Source: Tropicimonas sediminicola (GTDB lineage Bacteria; Pseudomonadota; Alphaproteobacteria; Rhodobacterales; Rhodobacteraceae). From it: a stretch of DNA of 64,000 nucleotides. Position 1 is the first letter of the stretch. Each line of letters begins with the position of its first letter. Position numbers and translations under genes: made by a program. The DNA is taken from NCBI RefSeq assembly GCF_900188335.1, contig NZ_FZOY01000002.1:620001-684000 (forward strand), in the 5' to 3' direction. Below are positions 50,800-60,570 of this stretch, in pieces. Below the pieces are notes generated by a model. It was not told the DNA's origin, did no database searches, and was given only the letters and a program-made list of their open reading frames with translations.

Positions 50800-53670
50800 G
50801 TGACAGAGCACACGGATGTGACGCTTGCCCTGATCGCGGCCCTGCCGTTCATCGGCGCGCTGTTTCCCGGACTTATGATCCGCGTCGGCAGGAACGCCTG
50901 CGCCCTGTCCGCCGGTTGGGCCACCCTCTCCGCGCTGATCCTGCTGGGGATTCACTCCACCGCCGTCTGGCGCGGCGAGATCGTCACCTACCGGCTCGAC
51001 TGGATGCCGCTGCTCGGGCTCAACGCGCATTTCATGCTGGACGGGCTCGGGCTGCTGTTCGCCACCATGATCCTCGGCATCGGCCTGCTGATCATCCTCT
51101 ACGCGCGCTTCTACCTCTCGCGCGAAGACCCGATGGGCCAGTTCTACACCTACCTGATGCTGTTCCAGGGGGCGATGCTGGGCATCGTCCTGAGCGACAA
51201 CATCCTGATGATGGTTATTTTCTGGGAGCTTACGTCGCTTTCCTCGTTCCTGCTGATCGGCTACTGGCGGCACACGGGCGCGGGCCGGCAGGGCGCGCGC
51301 ATGGCGCTCGCGGTGACCGGGATGGGCGGGCTGGCGCTGATCGGGGGGATGCTGTTGCTGGGCGAAGCCGCAGGCACCTACGACATCTCCGAGATCCTGA
51401 CGCAGCGCGACGCGATCCAGGCCTCGCCGCTCTACGTCCCGGCGCTGCTGCTGATCCTGCTCGGCGCCTTCACCAAGTCGGCGCAGTTCCCGTTCCACTT
51501 CTGGCTTCCGCACGCCATGGCGGCCCCCACGCCGGTCTCCGCCTACCTGCACTCGGCCACCATGGTGAAGGCCGGTCTCTTCCTGATGGCGCGGCTCTGG
51601 CCGGTGCTGTCGGGCACCGACCTCTGGTTCTACCTCGTCGCCACCACCGGCCTCGTGACCATGGTGGTGGGCGCGGCCATCGCGATCTTCAAGGACGACC
51701 TCAAGGCGCTGCTGGCCTATTCGACCGTCAGCCACCTCGGGCTGATCACGATGCTGTTAGGCTTCGGCACGACGGCGGCGGCGACGGCGGCGGTGTTCCA
51801 CATCATCAACCACACGATCTTCAAGGCCGCGCTCTTCATGACAGCCGGCATCGTCGATCACGAGACCCACACCCGCTCGATCAAGCGGCTGGGCGGGCTT
51901 CGGCACCTGATGCCGATCACCGCCACCCTGGCCACCGTGACCGCGCTGTCGATGGCGGGCATTCCGCTTCTCAACGGCTTCCTCTCGAAGGAGCTGATGC
52001 TGGAGGAGGCCTCGCACACCGCATGGGCCGGGAGCTACTGGGTGATCCCGGTGCTGGCGACGCTCGGGGCGACGCTCTCGGCGGCCTATTCCTTCCGATA
52101 TGTCGGCCACGTCTTCCTCGGCCCGGTGCGCGACGACTACCCGTCCAAGCCGCACGATCCGCCGTTCGGCATGTGGGCCGCGCCCGCCCTGCTGTCGGTG
52201 ATGGCGGTGGTGATCGGGATCTTCCCGCAGGCGACGGTGGGCAATTTCCTGCATGTCGTGGCCGATGCGACGACCGCGCAGCACCTCGAGGCGCACAAGC
52301 TCAAGATCTGGCACGGCTTCACCCCGGCGCTTCTGATGAGCGTCATCGCCACGATCGGCGGCCTTGCGATCCTCTATGCCTTCGCGCCGCTCGACCGGAT
52401 CTGGGCGGCCATGCCGAAACCGGAGGCGAAGCGGATCTTCGAATCTCTCGTGGAAACCCTGCACCGCAGCGCCGGCCGGCTGTCCAACAACCTGCATGAC
52501 GGGCGCCTCACCAAGTTCGTGGCGATCCTCGGCACGGCGACGGTGGCGGCCGGGCTCTATGCCTTCTCCTCGGGCACGCACACGCCGGGCACGCGGGCGA
52601 CCCTGGATCCGACCATGGTCGACTACATCGGCGCGATCCTGCTCGCGGCCTCGACGATGGCGATCATGACCTACCACCGCTCCCGCCTGCTGGTGCTGGT
52701 CCTGATCGGGATCAACGGCCTGATCGTATCGATCATCTTCGTGCGGCTCTCGGCCCCCGACCTTGCCATGACGCAGGTGACCGTGGAGGTCGTGACGCTG
52801 ATCCTGATGCTGCTGGCCCTGCACTTCCTGCCCAAGCACACGCCGCGGGAATCGAGCTGGAGCCGGCGCGGGCGCGACATGGCCGTCGCAGGGGCGGCCG
52901 GCATCGCCGTGGCGGCGCTGGCCTGGGCACTGATGACCCGAGATTTCGAGACGATCTCGGGCTACTACATCGCCAACGCCAAGCCCGAAGGGGGCGGCAC
53001 CAACGTGGTGAACGTGATCCTCGTGGACTTCCGCGGCTACGACACTTTCGGCGAGATCATCGTGCTCGGCATCGCCGCCCTGCTGATCTACGCGCTGGAG
53101 GAAGCGCTGATGGAGGGCCGGGCCTCGCGCAAGCTGGCCAACTGGGTCCACGAGATGCGCTATTCCAAGGACCGCCACCCGCTGATGATGGTGGTCGCGA
53201 CCCGGGTGATGATGCCGATCTCGCTGATGGTCGGGGTCTACATTTTCCTGCGCGGCCACAACGACCCCGGCGGCGGCTTCATTGCCGGCCTCGTCGTCGC
53301 GATCGCGCTGCTGATGCAGTACATGGCCTCCGGCTTCGCCTGGGCCACCGAGCGGATCAGCATTCCCTACCACGCCTTCATCGGCTGGGGCGTGCTGATC
53401 GCGGCGATCACCGGGATCGGCGCCTGGTTCAACGGCCTGCCGTTCCTGACCAGCGCCTACGGCTATTTCCACATCCCGCCGATCGAGGAATTCGAACTGG
53501 CGACGGCAATGGCATTCGACCTCGGCGTTTTCCTGACGGTGGTCGGCGCGGTGATGCTGGCGCTCTACTCGCTGAGCCGGCTGGCGCGGCGCACCGGTGA
53601 ATCGGTCAACGTCTCGCCGATGGATTACGACCCCTCGGCGCTGGCCGCCGACGACGGCCCGGAGAACTGA
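50800..53670 (+). CDS. mrpA: Mrp Na+/H+ antiporter subunit A fused to subunit B
   Basis: The 956-residue protein starts with GTG at 50800 (GGGGA before it). The N-terminal 770 residues form the MrpA/NuoL-like antiporter with about 20 TMs (key region LHSATMVKAGLFLMARLWPV; the conserved Lys of this motif is present). Residues about 800-945 form an MrpB domain (ATRVMMPISLMVGVYIFLRGHNDPGGGFIAGL). The fusion is the usual form in alphaproteobacterial Mrp/Pha operons. It drives Na+ or K+ out in exchange for H+ and helps pH and salt homeostasis. Confidence 0.95.
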   Translation: MTEHTDVTLALIAALPFIGALFPGLMIRVGRNACALSAGWATLSALILLGIHSTAVWRGEIVTYRLDWMPLLGLNAHFMLDGLGLLFATMILGIGLLIILYARFYLSREDPMGQFYTYLMLFQGAMLGIVLSDNILMMVIFWELTSLSSFLLIGYWRHTGAGRQGARMALAVTGMGGLALIGGMLLLGEAAGTYDISEILTQRDAIQASPLYVPALLLILLGAFTKSAQFPFHFWLPHAMAAPTPVSAYLHSATMVKAGLFLMARLWPVLSGTDLWFYLVATTGLVTMVVGAAIAIFKDDLKALLAYSTVSHLGLITMLLGFGTTAAATAAVFHIINHTIFKAALFMTAGIVDHETHTRSIKRLGGLRHLMPITATLATVTALSMAGIPLLNGFLSKELMLEEASHTAWAGSYWVIPVLATLGATLSAAYSFRYVGHVFLGPVRDDYPSKPHDPPFGMWAAPALLSVMAVVIGIFPQATVGNFLHVVADATTAQHLEAHKLKIWHGFTPALLMSVIATIGGLAILYAFAPLDRIWAAMPKPEAKRIFESLVETLHRSAGRLSNNLHDGRLTKFVAILGTATVAAGLYAFSSGTHTPGTRATLDPTMVDYIGAILLAASTMAIMTYHRSRLLVLVLIGINGLIVSIIFVRLSAPDLAMTQVTVEVVTLILMLLALHFLPKHTPRESSWSRRGRDMAVAGAAGIAVAALAWALMTRDFETISGYYIANAKPEGGGTNVVNVILVDFRGYDTFGEIIVLGIAALLIYALEEALMEGRASRKLANWVHEMRYSKDRHPLMMVVATRVMMPISLMVGVYIFLRGHNDPGGGFIAGLVVAIALLMQYMASGFAWATERISIPYHAFIGWGVLIAAITGIGAWFNGLPFLTSAYGYFHIPPIEEFELATAMAFDLGVFLTVVGAVMLALYSLSRLARRTGESVNVSPMDYDPSALAADDGPEN

Positions 53671-53671
53671 G

Positions 53672-54088
53672 ATGGAAGCACTTCTCGCACTGGTTATCGG
53701 GCTTCAGACGGCCGGCGGGATCTACCTGATCCTGCGGCGGCGGACCTTCTCGGTCATCGTCGGCACCGCGCTGTTGACCTATGCCGTGAACCTGTTCCTG
53801 TTCGCCAGCGGCCGGCTCGCGATCAACATGCCGCCGGTCTATTCCAAGTATGCCGAAGGCTACACCGACCCCCTGCCCCAGGCGCTCGTGCTGACCGCCA
53901 TCGTGATCTCGTTCGGGATGACGGCGGTGGCGGTGCTGATCGCGCTCGGGGCCTTCCTCGAATCCGACACCGACCACATCGACCTGCGCCGCTCGCCGGG
54001 TGAGATGGACCTCGATCCGGACGAAATCCCCTGGGAGGAGGACCCCACCGAACCGGGCCTGCAACGGCCGAGGGGAGATTTCGGATGA
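53672..54088 (+). CDS. mrpC: Mrp antiporter subunit C (NuoK-like)
   Basis: The 138-residue protein has three TMs (about 3-20, 28-48 and 70-95) and the MrpC/NuoK pattern VIVGTALLTYAVNLFLF, then DPLPQALVLTAIVISFG. The acidic hydrophilic tail (about 100-138) is longer than in typical MrpC. It begins one base after the mrpA stop and overlaps mrpD by four bases (ATGA). Confidence 0.95.
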   Translation: MEALLALVIGLQTAGGIYLILRRRTFSVIVGTALLTYAVNLFLFASGRLAINMPPVYSKYAEGYTDPLPQALVLTAIVISFGMTAVAVLIALGAFLESDTDHIDLRRSPGEMDLDPDEIPWEEDPTEPGLQRPRGDFG

Positions 54089-55611
54089 GCAACTGGATCA
54101 TCGCTCCCGTCGTGATGCCGGCCATCGTGGCCGCGGTCATGGCGATGGCCATGCGCCACGACCTCGTGCTGCAGCGCGTGTTCTCCATCGCCATGACGGT
54201 GGCGCTCATCGCCATCGCGGGCGGGCTCTACATCTCCACCCTCGACGGTACCATTCACGTCTACCGGCTGGGCGACTGGCCGGCGCCCTTCGGCATCGTG
54301 CTGGTGCTGGATCGGCTGGCCGCGACCATGCTGGTGCTCACCTCGCTGTTGGCCATCGGCGTGGTCCTCTACGCGATGGGCAGCGGCTGGGACGGGCGCG
54401 GCTGGCACTTCCATGCGCTCTTCGCCTTCCAGCTCATGGGGGTGAACGGCGCCTTCCTGACCGGCGACGCCTTCAACCTCTTCGTCTTCTTCGAAGTGCT
54501 GCTGATCGCCTCCTACGGGCTGATGATCCACGCCGGCGGCGGCGTGCGGCTGCGCGCGGGTCTACAGTACGTGGTGATGAACCTCGCAGGCTCCACGCTG
54601 TTCCTGTTCGCGATGGGCACGCTCTACGCGGTCACAGGCACGCTCAACATGGCCGACATGGCCCTGCGCGTGCGGGAGGTGCCCGCGGGCGACCAGGCGC
54701 TGCTGCTGGTCGGCGGGGCGCTGCTGCTGATCGTGTTCGGCATCAAGGCGGCGGCATTTCCGGTGCAGTTCTGGCTGCCCGGCACCTACCGCAACGCGCC
54801 GATGCCGGTGGCCGCGCTCTTCGCCATTCTGACCAAGGTCGGCGCCTACTCGATCATCCGCATGTACACGCTTGTCTTCGGCACGGGTTCGCCGGCGATC
54901 GGCGACTTCTTCATCGGGCTGATCCTGCCGGCAGGCCTGGCGACGCTGATAATCGGCGCCATCGGCGTGCTCGGGGCGAAACAACCGCCGCGGCAGGCCG
55001 CCTTCGCGGTGCTGGCCTCGATGGGCACGCTGCTGACCGCGATCGGCCTCGGCACCGAGCAGGCCACGGCGGCGGCGCTGTTCTACCTGCTGCATTCGAC
55101 CTTCGCCGCAGCCGCGCTGTTCCTTGTGGTGGACCTGATCCTCGCCTCGCAAGGGCCGACCGTCCGCGCACCGGGCGGCTTCGTCGCATCGCTGTTCTTT
55201 GCCGCCGCCATCGCCTCGGCGGGGATGCCGCCCCTCAGCGGCTTCCTCGGCAAGCTGCTGATCCTCGACGCCAGCAGGGACGCGGCCTGGATGCCGACGA
55301 TCTGGGCGATTATCCTCATCACCTCGCTGCTGGTCATCGTGGGCTTCACCCTGCGCGGCAGCCGGTATTTCTGGAAACCGCTCGATCCGCATTTCGCCAA
55401 TCCGAAGAACCTCGATCTCGACGGCAACCCGATCCCGGCGCACCCGCTGCGCCCGCTGGCGCTGACTGCCGCCGGCATCCCGCTGGCGATGATGGTGCTG
55501 CTGACCCTGGCCGCCGGCCCGGTGCTGCAGGCGATGGAGGACACCGCGGCGCAGATATGGGATCCGGATCGCTATATCGAGGCGGTGCTCGGGCCGCAGG
55601 AGGAGGGGTAG
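54085..55611 (+). CDS. mrpD: Mrp antiporter subunit D (NuoN/M-like)
   Basis: The 508-residue protein has 14 or so TMs and the proton-pumping core of MrpD: GDAFNLFVFFEVLLIASYGLM, FGIKAAAFPVQFWLPGTYRNAPMPVAALFA with the conserved Lys in IKAAAFP, and LHSTFAAAALF. Its start overlaps mrpC (ATGA). With MrpA it forms the two antiporter-like cores. Confidence 0.96.
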   Translation: MSNWIIAPVVMPAIVAAVMAMAMRHDLVLQRVFSIAMTVALIAIAGGLYISTLDGTIHVYRLGDWPAPFGIVLVLDRLAATMLVLTSLLAIGVVLYAMGSGWDGRGWHFHALFAFQLMGVNGAFLTGDAFNLFVFFEVLLIASYGLMIHAGGGVRLRAGLQYVVMNLAGSTLFLFAMGTLYAVTGTLNMADMALRVREVPAGDQALLLVGGALLLIVFGIKAAAFPVQFWLPGTYRNAPMPVAALFAILTKVGAYSIIRMYTLVFGTGSPAIGDFFIGLILPAGLATLIIGAIGVLGAKQPPRQAAFAVLASMGTLLTAIGLGTEQATAAALFYLLHSTFAAAALFLVVDLILASQGPTVRAPGGFVASLFFAAAIASAGMPPLSGFLGKLLILDASRDAAWMPTIWAIILITSLLVIVGFTLRGSRYFWKPLDPHFANPKNLDLDGNPIPAHPLRPLALTAAGIPLAMMVLLTLAAGPVLQAMEDTAAQIWDPDRYIEAVLGPQEEG

Positions 55612-55615
55612 GACC

Positions 55616-56119
55616 ATGGTTGGAGCCATCCTGAGACGCGTCTTTCCGCACCCGCAGCTGACCGGCTTCCTGGTGATCATCTGGCTTCTGCTGGTCAACA
55701 CCATCACCCTCGGCAACCTGCTGTTGGGCGTCGTTCTGGGCGTGCTGATCCCCGGCATCACGCAGCCCTTCTGGCCGGACCGTCCCAAGGTCGGCAAACC
55801 GCTGAAGGCGGCGGAATACATTCTGCTCGTGCTCTGGGACATCTGCATCGCCAACATCGCGGTGGCGAAGATCATCCTGTTCAAGTCGAACGCGAACACC
55901 CACAGCCAGTGGATCGCGGTGCCGCTGGAGCTGCGCTCGCCGGAAGCCATCACGATGCTGGCCGGCACGATCACCATGACGCCGGGCACCGTGACCGCGA
56001 TGCTTTCGGCCGACGCCAGCCACCTGCTGGTCCACTGCCTCGATACGGACGATCCCGACGCCGTGCGCGACGAGATCAAGCACCGCTACGAGCGGCGCCT
56101 GAAGGAGATCTTCGAATGA
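55616..56119 (+). CDS. mrpE: Mrp antiporter subunit E
   Basis: The 167-residue protein has two to three N-terminal TMs (about 15-50), then a cytoplasmic alpha-beta domain with IAVPLELRSPEAITMLAGTITMTPGTVTAML, the MrpE signature, and a charged end. GGAGGAGGGG precedes the ATG. The stop overlaps mrpF (ATGA). Confidence 0.96.
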   Translation: MVGAILRRVFPHPQLTGFLVIIWLLLVNTITLGNLLLGVVLGVLIPGITQPFWPDRPKVGKPLKAAEYILLVLWDICIANIAVAKIILFKSNANTHSQWIAVPLELRSPEAITMLAGTITMTPGTVTAMLSADASHLLVHCLDTDDPDAVRDEIKHRYERRLKEIFE

Positions 56120-56385
56120 TTACCTTTGCGCTCTACTTCGCCATCGCCTGCTACGGGATCGGCCTGTTGCTGAACCTCTGGCGCATCCGCTTCGCCCCAG
56201 GCGTCGTCGACAGGATCCTGGCGCTCGACACCATGGTCATCAACGCCATCGCCCTGCTGAACATCTACGGCATCCTCGTCGGCACCGCGGTCTATTTCGA
56301 GGTCTCGCTGCTGATCGCCATGTTCGGCTTCGTCTCCACCGTCGCCTATTGCCGCTTCATCCTGCGCGGCAACATCATCGAGTGA
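56116..56385 (+). CDS. mrpF: Mrp antiporter subunit F
   Basis: The 89-residue protein has three TMs and the MrpF core APGVVDRILALDTMVINAIALL, whose acidic residues (Asp in VDRILALD) are conserved in this subunit. It overlaps mrpE by four bases and is seven bases before mrpG. Confidence 0.95.
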   Translation: MITFALYFAIACYGIGLLLNLWRIRFAPGVVDRILALDTMVINAIALLNIYGILVGTAVYFEVSLLIAMFGFVSTVAYCRFILRGNIIE

Positions 56386-56392
56386 GGAAGCC

Positions 56393-56776
56393 ATGAGCCT
56401 GATTGCCGAGATAGTCATATCGTTCATGCTGATCGTCGGCGGGATCTTCGGCCTGCTCGGGTCCTGGGGGCTGGTAAAGCTCAACGACACGATGCGGCGG
56501 CTTCATGCACCGACCAAGGCCACGACGCTGGGCGTCGGCGGCGTGCTGATCGCCTCGATGGTCTATTTCGCCGTCTTCATGGAGCGCGTGTCGTTCCATG
56601 AACTGCTGATCACCGCCTTCCTGCTGATCACCGCGCCGATCACCGCCAATTTCGTCGCGAAAGCCCACATGCACCGCGACGTGAAGGAGCGCGATCTGCC
56701 TCCCACGGGCGGCGACTACGGCTGGGCCGGGTATGACGAGGTCGGCGACGGCAAGCAGCCGATCGACACCAAGTAA
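56393..56776 (+). CDS. mrpG: Mrp antiporter subunit G
   Basis: The 127-residue protein has three TMs and the MrpG pattern GGIFGLLGSWGLVKLNDTMRRLHAPTKATTLGV and LLITAPITANFVAKAHM. It ends the six-gene mrp operon. The C-terminal 25 residues are hydrophilic. Confidence 0.95.
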   Translation: MSLIAEIVISFMLIVGGIFGLLGSWGLVKLNDTMRRLHAPTKATTLGVGGVLIASMVYFAVFMERVSFHELLITAFLLITAPITANFVAKAHMHRDVKERDLPPTGGDYGWAGYDEVGDGKQPIDTK

Positions 56777-56802
56777 CGCCCCTTCACGAAGCGAGAGACC
56801 AG

Positions 56803-57321
56803 ATGACCGACTCCAAGCCCGCCGCCGGCGGCCCCCTGCCCCATATGGCGTTTCCGAAGCTCGGTGGCGGGCAGATCGAGATCGGCGGCCCACGGGAGCG
56901 CCACACGCTGCTGGTGGTCTACCGCGGCAAGCATTGCGGGCGCTGCAAGAAATACCTCGCCGGGCTCGAGGCGCTCAAGGGCGACTGGGAGGACGCGGGC
57001 TTCGACGTGATCGCCGTCTCCGCCGATCCCGAGCCGAAGGCGCAGTCCGACGTGGCCGAGTTCGGCTGGAGCTTCGATGTCGGCTACGACCTGGGCGAGG
57101 CGCAGATGCGGACACTCGGCCTCTACGTCTCCGAACCGCTGTCGCCCCAGGAGACAGACCGCCGCTTTGCCGAGCCGGCGGTGTTCTGCGTGCGCCCCGA
57201 CGGGATCATCCAGGTGGTCTGCCTGTCGAACGGCCCCGCCGCACGCCCTGACCTGGCGGAATTGCTGGACGGCATGAAGTTCAACATCGCCCACAACCGT
57301 CCCGCGCGCGGGACGGCCTGA
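56803..57321 (+). CDS. peroxiredoxin-like (AhpC/TSA) protein
   Basis: The 172-residue thioredoxin-fold protein has CGRC at residues 45-48 (KHCGRCKKYLAGLEAL), where AhpC/TSA proteins have the peroxidatic Cys, and a later AVSADPEPKAQSDVAEFGWSF. The vicinal Cys pair differs from the usual PxxxTxxC peroxidatic motif, so it may be a thioredoxin-like reductant. It starts 26 bases after mrpG and could be co-transcribed with it. Confidence 0.85.
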   Translation: MTDSKPAAGGPLPHMAFPKLGGGQIEIGGPRERHTLLVVYRGKHCGRCKKYLAGLEALKGDWEDAGFDVIAVSADPEPKAQSDVAEFGWSFDVGYDLGEAQMRTLGLYVSEPLSPQETDRRFAEPAVFCVRPDGIIQVVCLSNGPAARPDLAELLDGMKFNIAHNRPARGTA

Positions 57322-57345
57322 CACGGCCGGACCTTTTCCGCTGTC

Positions 57346-58752
57346 TCAGTGCTTGGGCGAGAGACCGCGTGTGCGCGCGTGGTGCAGCGCCGCCACAGCG
57401 CAGGAGGCGAGACGAGCCATGTCGCCGTCGGACCGCGAGTTGAGGATGATCGGCACGCTGGCCCCCAGCACCAGACCTGCCCCCTCGGCGTGCGAGATAT
57501 AGGCCAGCTGCTTGGCCAGCATGTTGGCGGAGTCGATGTCGGGCGGCACCAGCACCTCGGCGCGCCCGGCCACCTCCGAGGTGATCCCCTTGGTCCGCGC
57601 GGCGCCGATGTCGACGGCGTTGTCCATGGCCAGCGGCCCGTCCACCAGCCCGCCGGTGATCTGCCCGCGATCGGCCATCTTGGACAGAAGCGCGGCGTCG
57701 ATCGAGGACGGAATGTCGGGGTTCACGGTCTCCACCGCCGACAGCATCCCGACCCGCGGCACCGCGATCCCGATGGAGATCGCGACGTCGATGGCGTTCT
57801 GCACGATGTCGACCTTGGTCTTCAGGTCCGGCTGGATGTTCACCGCGGCGTCGGTCACCAGCAGCGGGTGCGGCACGCCGGGCACGTCCATGACGAAGAC
57901 ATGGGTGAAGCGCCGCCCGGCGCGCAGGCCCCGCTCCTTGCGAAGCGCCGCCCGCAGCAGGTCGTCGGTGTGCAGGTGCCCCTTCATCAGCGCCCCGGCC
58001 CGGCCGTCGGCCACCAGGTCCACCGCGCGATGCGCAGCCAGCGCGTGATCGGGCTCGTCGATGATCTCGATGCCTTCCAGCGACAGCCCGGTCTCGGCCG
58101 CGGCGGCGGCGATCCTGTCCGGCGCTCCGACCAGGATCGGCGTGATGATGTTCTGCGCATGGGCCAGCAGCGCACCGCCCAGGGACCGCGGTTCCTCCGG
58201 CGCGATGACGGCCGTGACCAGCGGGTCCAGCGGCGCGGCCAGCGCGACAAGCTTCTCGAAATGCCGGTGGCGCTGCACGATCAGGCCCGGCACGTCTAGC
58301 GCGTCGAACCGCAGCTTGCGGGTCGGCGCGGAGATGAGCGCCTCGCCGGAGACGATCACCGCCCCGTCTGCAGCCCGCCGCACCTCGGTGGACAGCCGGA
58401 CTTCGTGCTCCGGCAGCTTCTCCAGCACCCGCACGGTCACCACCAGCTCGTCCCCCGCCTGGGCATGGCCGGAGAAGTCGAAGCTCTGGTGGCGATAGAG
58501 CGTGCCCGCACCGGGCAGCAGGTTGCCCAGCACCGCCGAGACGAGCGAGCCGACCCAGAGCGACGGCGCAATCGCCTCCGGAACCCCGTCGCCATCGCCG
58601 TCATAGGCCGCGAGGTGCATCGGGTTGTGATTGCCGGAGGCCGTGGCGAAGACCAGGAAATCCTCCTCGCGGGCGATCCGGGCCAGGCTGGCCTCGTCGC
58701 CGACCTTCAGCTCCTCGTAGGTGCGGTTCTCAAAGGTGGTTCCCTGTGTCAT
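57346..58752 (-). CDS. bifunctional MaoC-like/phosphate acetyltransferase protein
   Basis: The 468-residue fusion has an N-terminal MaoC hotdog domain (about 1-145; ATASGNHNPMHL, where the catalytic Asp of the usual SGDxNPxH is Asn) and a C-terminal phosphate acetyl/butyryltransferase domain (about 165-460; GALMKGHLHTDDLLRA, FVMDVPGVPHPLLVTDAAVNIQPDL, GGLVDGPLAMDNAV). The Pta half would interconvert acyl-CoA and acyl-phosphate. The ATG at 58752 is used; the upstream frame lacks family similarity. In many relatives acetate kinase is next to it; here it is absent. Confidence 0.9.
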   Translation of the reverse strand: MTQGTTFENRTYEELKVGDEASLARIAREEDFLVFATASGNHNPMHLAAYDGDGDGVPEAIAPSLWVGSLVSAVLGNLLPGAGTLYRHQSFDFSGHAQAGDELVVTVRVLEKLPEHEVRLSTEVRRAADGAVIVSGEALISAPTRKLRFDALDVPGLIVQRHRHFEKLVALAAPLDPLVTAVIAPEEPRSLGGALLAHAQNIITPILVGAPDRIAAAAAETGLSLEGIEIIDEPDHALAAHRAVDLVADGRAGALMKGHLHTDDLLRAALRKERGLRAGRRFTHVFVMDVPGVPHPLLVTDAAVNIQPDLKTKVDIVQNAIDVAISIGIAVPRVGMLSAVETVNPDIPSSIDAALLSKMADRGQITGGLVDGPLAMDNAVDIGAARTKGITSEVAGRAEVLVPPDIDSANMLAKQLAYISHAEGAGLVLGASVPIILNSRSDGDMARLASCAVAALHHARTRGLSPKH

Positions 58753-58915
58753 CGGTGCAATCCCCCGGAATGATCGGCGCCTCGGCATGCAGGCGGGTGG
58801 CGCCGGCACTCCTTGTCAGGCGGGCGCGCAACGGCCCGACGACGAGGATGGCCGATGGCCGGTCCACCGTCGATGGGGTTGTTGCGAAATTTCCGTGACA
58901 GCAGGGCCCGCCTGC

Positions 58916-60142
58916 CTACTGGAACGCCTGGATCCCGGTCTGTGCCCGCCCGAGGATCAGCGCGTGGACGTCGTGGGTGCCCTCGTAGGTGTTCACGGCC
59001 TCGAGGTTCATCACGTGCCGGATCACGCCGTATTCGTCGGAGATCCCGTTGCCGCCCAGCATGTCCCGCGCCTCGCGCGCGATGGCGAGCGACTTGCCGC
59101 AATTGTTGCGCTTCATCAGGCTCACCAACTCCGCGGGCGCGCGGTGCTCGTCCATCAGCCGGCCGAGGCGCAGCGCGCCCTGCAGGCCCAGGGCAATCTC
59201 GGTCTGCATGTCGGCGAGTTTCTTCTGGATCAGCTGGTTGGCGGCGAGCGGGCGGCCGAACTGCTTCCGCTCGAGCGTGTAGTCGCGCGCCATGTGCCAG
59301 CAGGCCTCCGCCGCGCCGAGCGCACCCCATGCGATACCGTAACGGGCCCGGTTGAGGCAGCCGAAGGGCCCCGCAAGGCCGCTGGCTTCCGGCAGCAGGT
59401 TCTCTTCCGGCACGAAGACCTCGTCCATCATGATCATGCCGGTGATCGAGGCCCGCAAGCTGAACTTGCCCTCGATCTTGGGCGTCTCCAGCCCCTTCAT
59501 GCCGCGTTCCAGCAGGAAGCCCTTGATCTTGCCGTCATGGGCCTCGGACTTGGCCCAGACCACGCAGACATCGGCGATCGGGCTGTTGGTGATCCAGTTC
59601 TTCGCCCCGGAGACGAGGTAGCCGCCGTCGACGGGCTTGGCGCGCGTGACCATGCCGCCGGGGTCGGAGCCGTGGTCGGGCTCGGTCAGGCCGAAACAGC
59701 CGACCAGTTCACCGGTCGCGAGTTTCGGCAGGAAGCGTCTGCGCTGTTCCTCGGTGCCGTAGGCAAAGATCGGGTGCATCACGAGCGAGGATTGCACCGA
59801 CATCGCCGAGCGGTAGCCGGAATCGACCCGCTCCACCTCGCGGGCCACCAGCCCATAGGAGGTGTAGTTCACGCCCGCCCCGCCGTATTCCTCGGGGATC
59901 GTCGCGCCCAGCAGGCCGAGTTCGCCGAGTTCTGTCATGATCTCGCGGTCGAAGACCTCGTGCCGGTTGGCCTCGAGCACGCGGCGCGCGAGCCCGTCCT
60001 GGCAATAGGCATGGGCCGCGTCCCGGATCATCCGCTCCTCTTCGCTCAGCTGATCGTCCAGCAGGAACGGGTCCTCCCAGACCAGCGGCGCGGGGCGCGC
60101 GCGGGCAAGCTCGGGGGTGTTGGGGTGATCCTCGGTGGCCAT
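58916..60142 (-). CDS. gcdH: glutaryl-CoA dehydrogenase (acyl-CoA dehydrogenase family)
   Basis: The 408-residue flavoenzyme matches Gcd[31 protein letters not shown] near the start, [55 protein letters not shown] and the catalytic Glu387 in [17 protein letters not shown]. It oxidises and decarboxylates glutaryl-CoA to crotonyl-CoA in lysine/tryptophan breakdown, passing electrons to ETF. GAGGAG-like bases precede 60142. It is divergent from the Lrp-domain gene. Confidence 0.95.
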   Translation of the reverse strand: MATEDHPNTPELARARPAPLVWEDPFLLDDQLSEEERMIRDAAHAYCQDGLARRVLEANRHEVFDREIMTELGELGLLGATIPEEYGGAGVNYTSYGLVAREVERVDSGYRSAMSVQSSLVMHPIFAYGTEEQRRRFLPKLATGELVGCFGLTEPDHGSDPGGMVTRAKPVDGGYLVSGAKNWITNSPIADVCVVWAKSEAHDGKIKGFLLERGMKGLETPKIEGKFSLRASITGMIMMDEVFVPEENLLPEASGLAGPFGCLNRARYGIAWGALGAAEACWHMARDYTLERKQFGRPLAANQLIQKKLADMQTEIALGLQGALRLGRLMDEHRAPAELVSLMKRNNCGKSLAIAREARDMLGGNGISDEYGVIRHVMNLEAVNTYEGTHDVHALILGRAQTGIQAFQ

Positions 60143-60321
60143 CGGCGCTCCTCCATGTTCTCTGCCCGTCGGTGCGACGGAGTTAGACACTTTTTCGCGG
60201 AACTTCAAAGGCGCTGCGAGGCCCGCGACAAAACACGCGCCTCCCATGCCGCCCCACTTGCCGCTTGCGCTTGGCGGCAAATCCGCGATGGTTGGCGGGC
60301 ACCACCGGAAGGAGCCTCGCC

Positions 60322-60561
60322 ATGAGCCATTGCGTTTTCGTCCAGATCCGCTGCGCCCCCGGCACCACCTACCAGGTGGCCGATGCCATCGCCCTGCGCG
60401 AGATCCACTCGGAGCTCTACTCCACCTCGGGCGAATACGACCTGCTGCTGAAGCTCTACATCCCGGAGGGCGAGGACGTGGGCCATTACATCAACGAGAA
60501 CTTGGCCAGCGTCGAGAACGTGCAGCGCACTCTGACGACCATGACCTTCCGCGCCTTCTAG
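60322..60561 (+). CDS. stand-alone Lrp/AsnC ligand-binding (RAM) domain protein
   Basis: The 79-residue protein has only the AsnC_trans_reg domain: [50 protein letters not shown] and [13 protein letters not shown]. There is no DNA-binding part. Such small RAM proteins bind amino acids and may modulate partners. GGAAGGAG precedes the ATG. It is divergent from gcdH, which suggests a link to amino-acid breakdown. Confidence 0.9.
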   Translation: MSHCVFVQIRCAPGTTYQVADAIALREIHSELYSTSGEYDLLLKLYIPEGEDVGHYINENLASVENVQRTLTTMTFRAF

Positions 60562-60570
60562 ACGACAGGC

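Noticed and set aside
51757-53472. A 571-codon minus-strand frame opposite mrpA
   Set aside because: It is an antisense shadow of a conserved antiporter gene with typical low-complexity composition.
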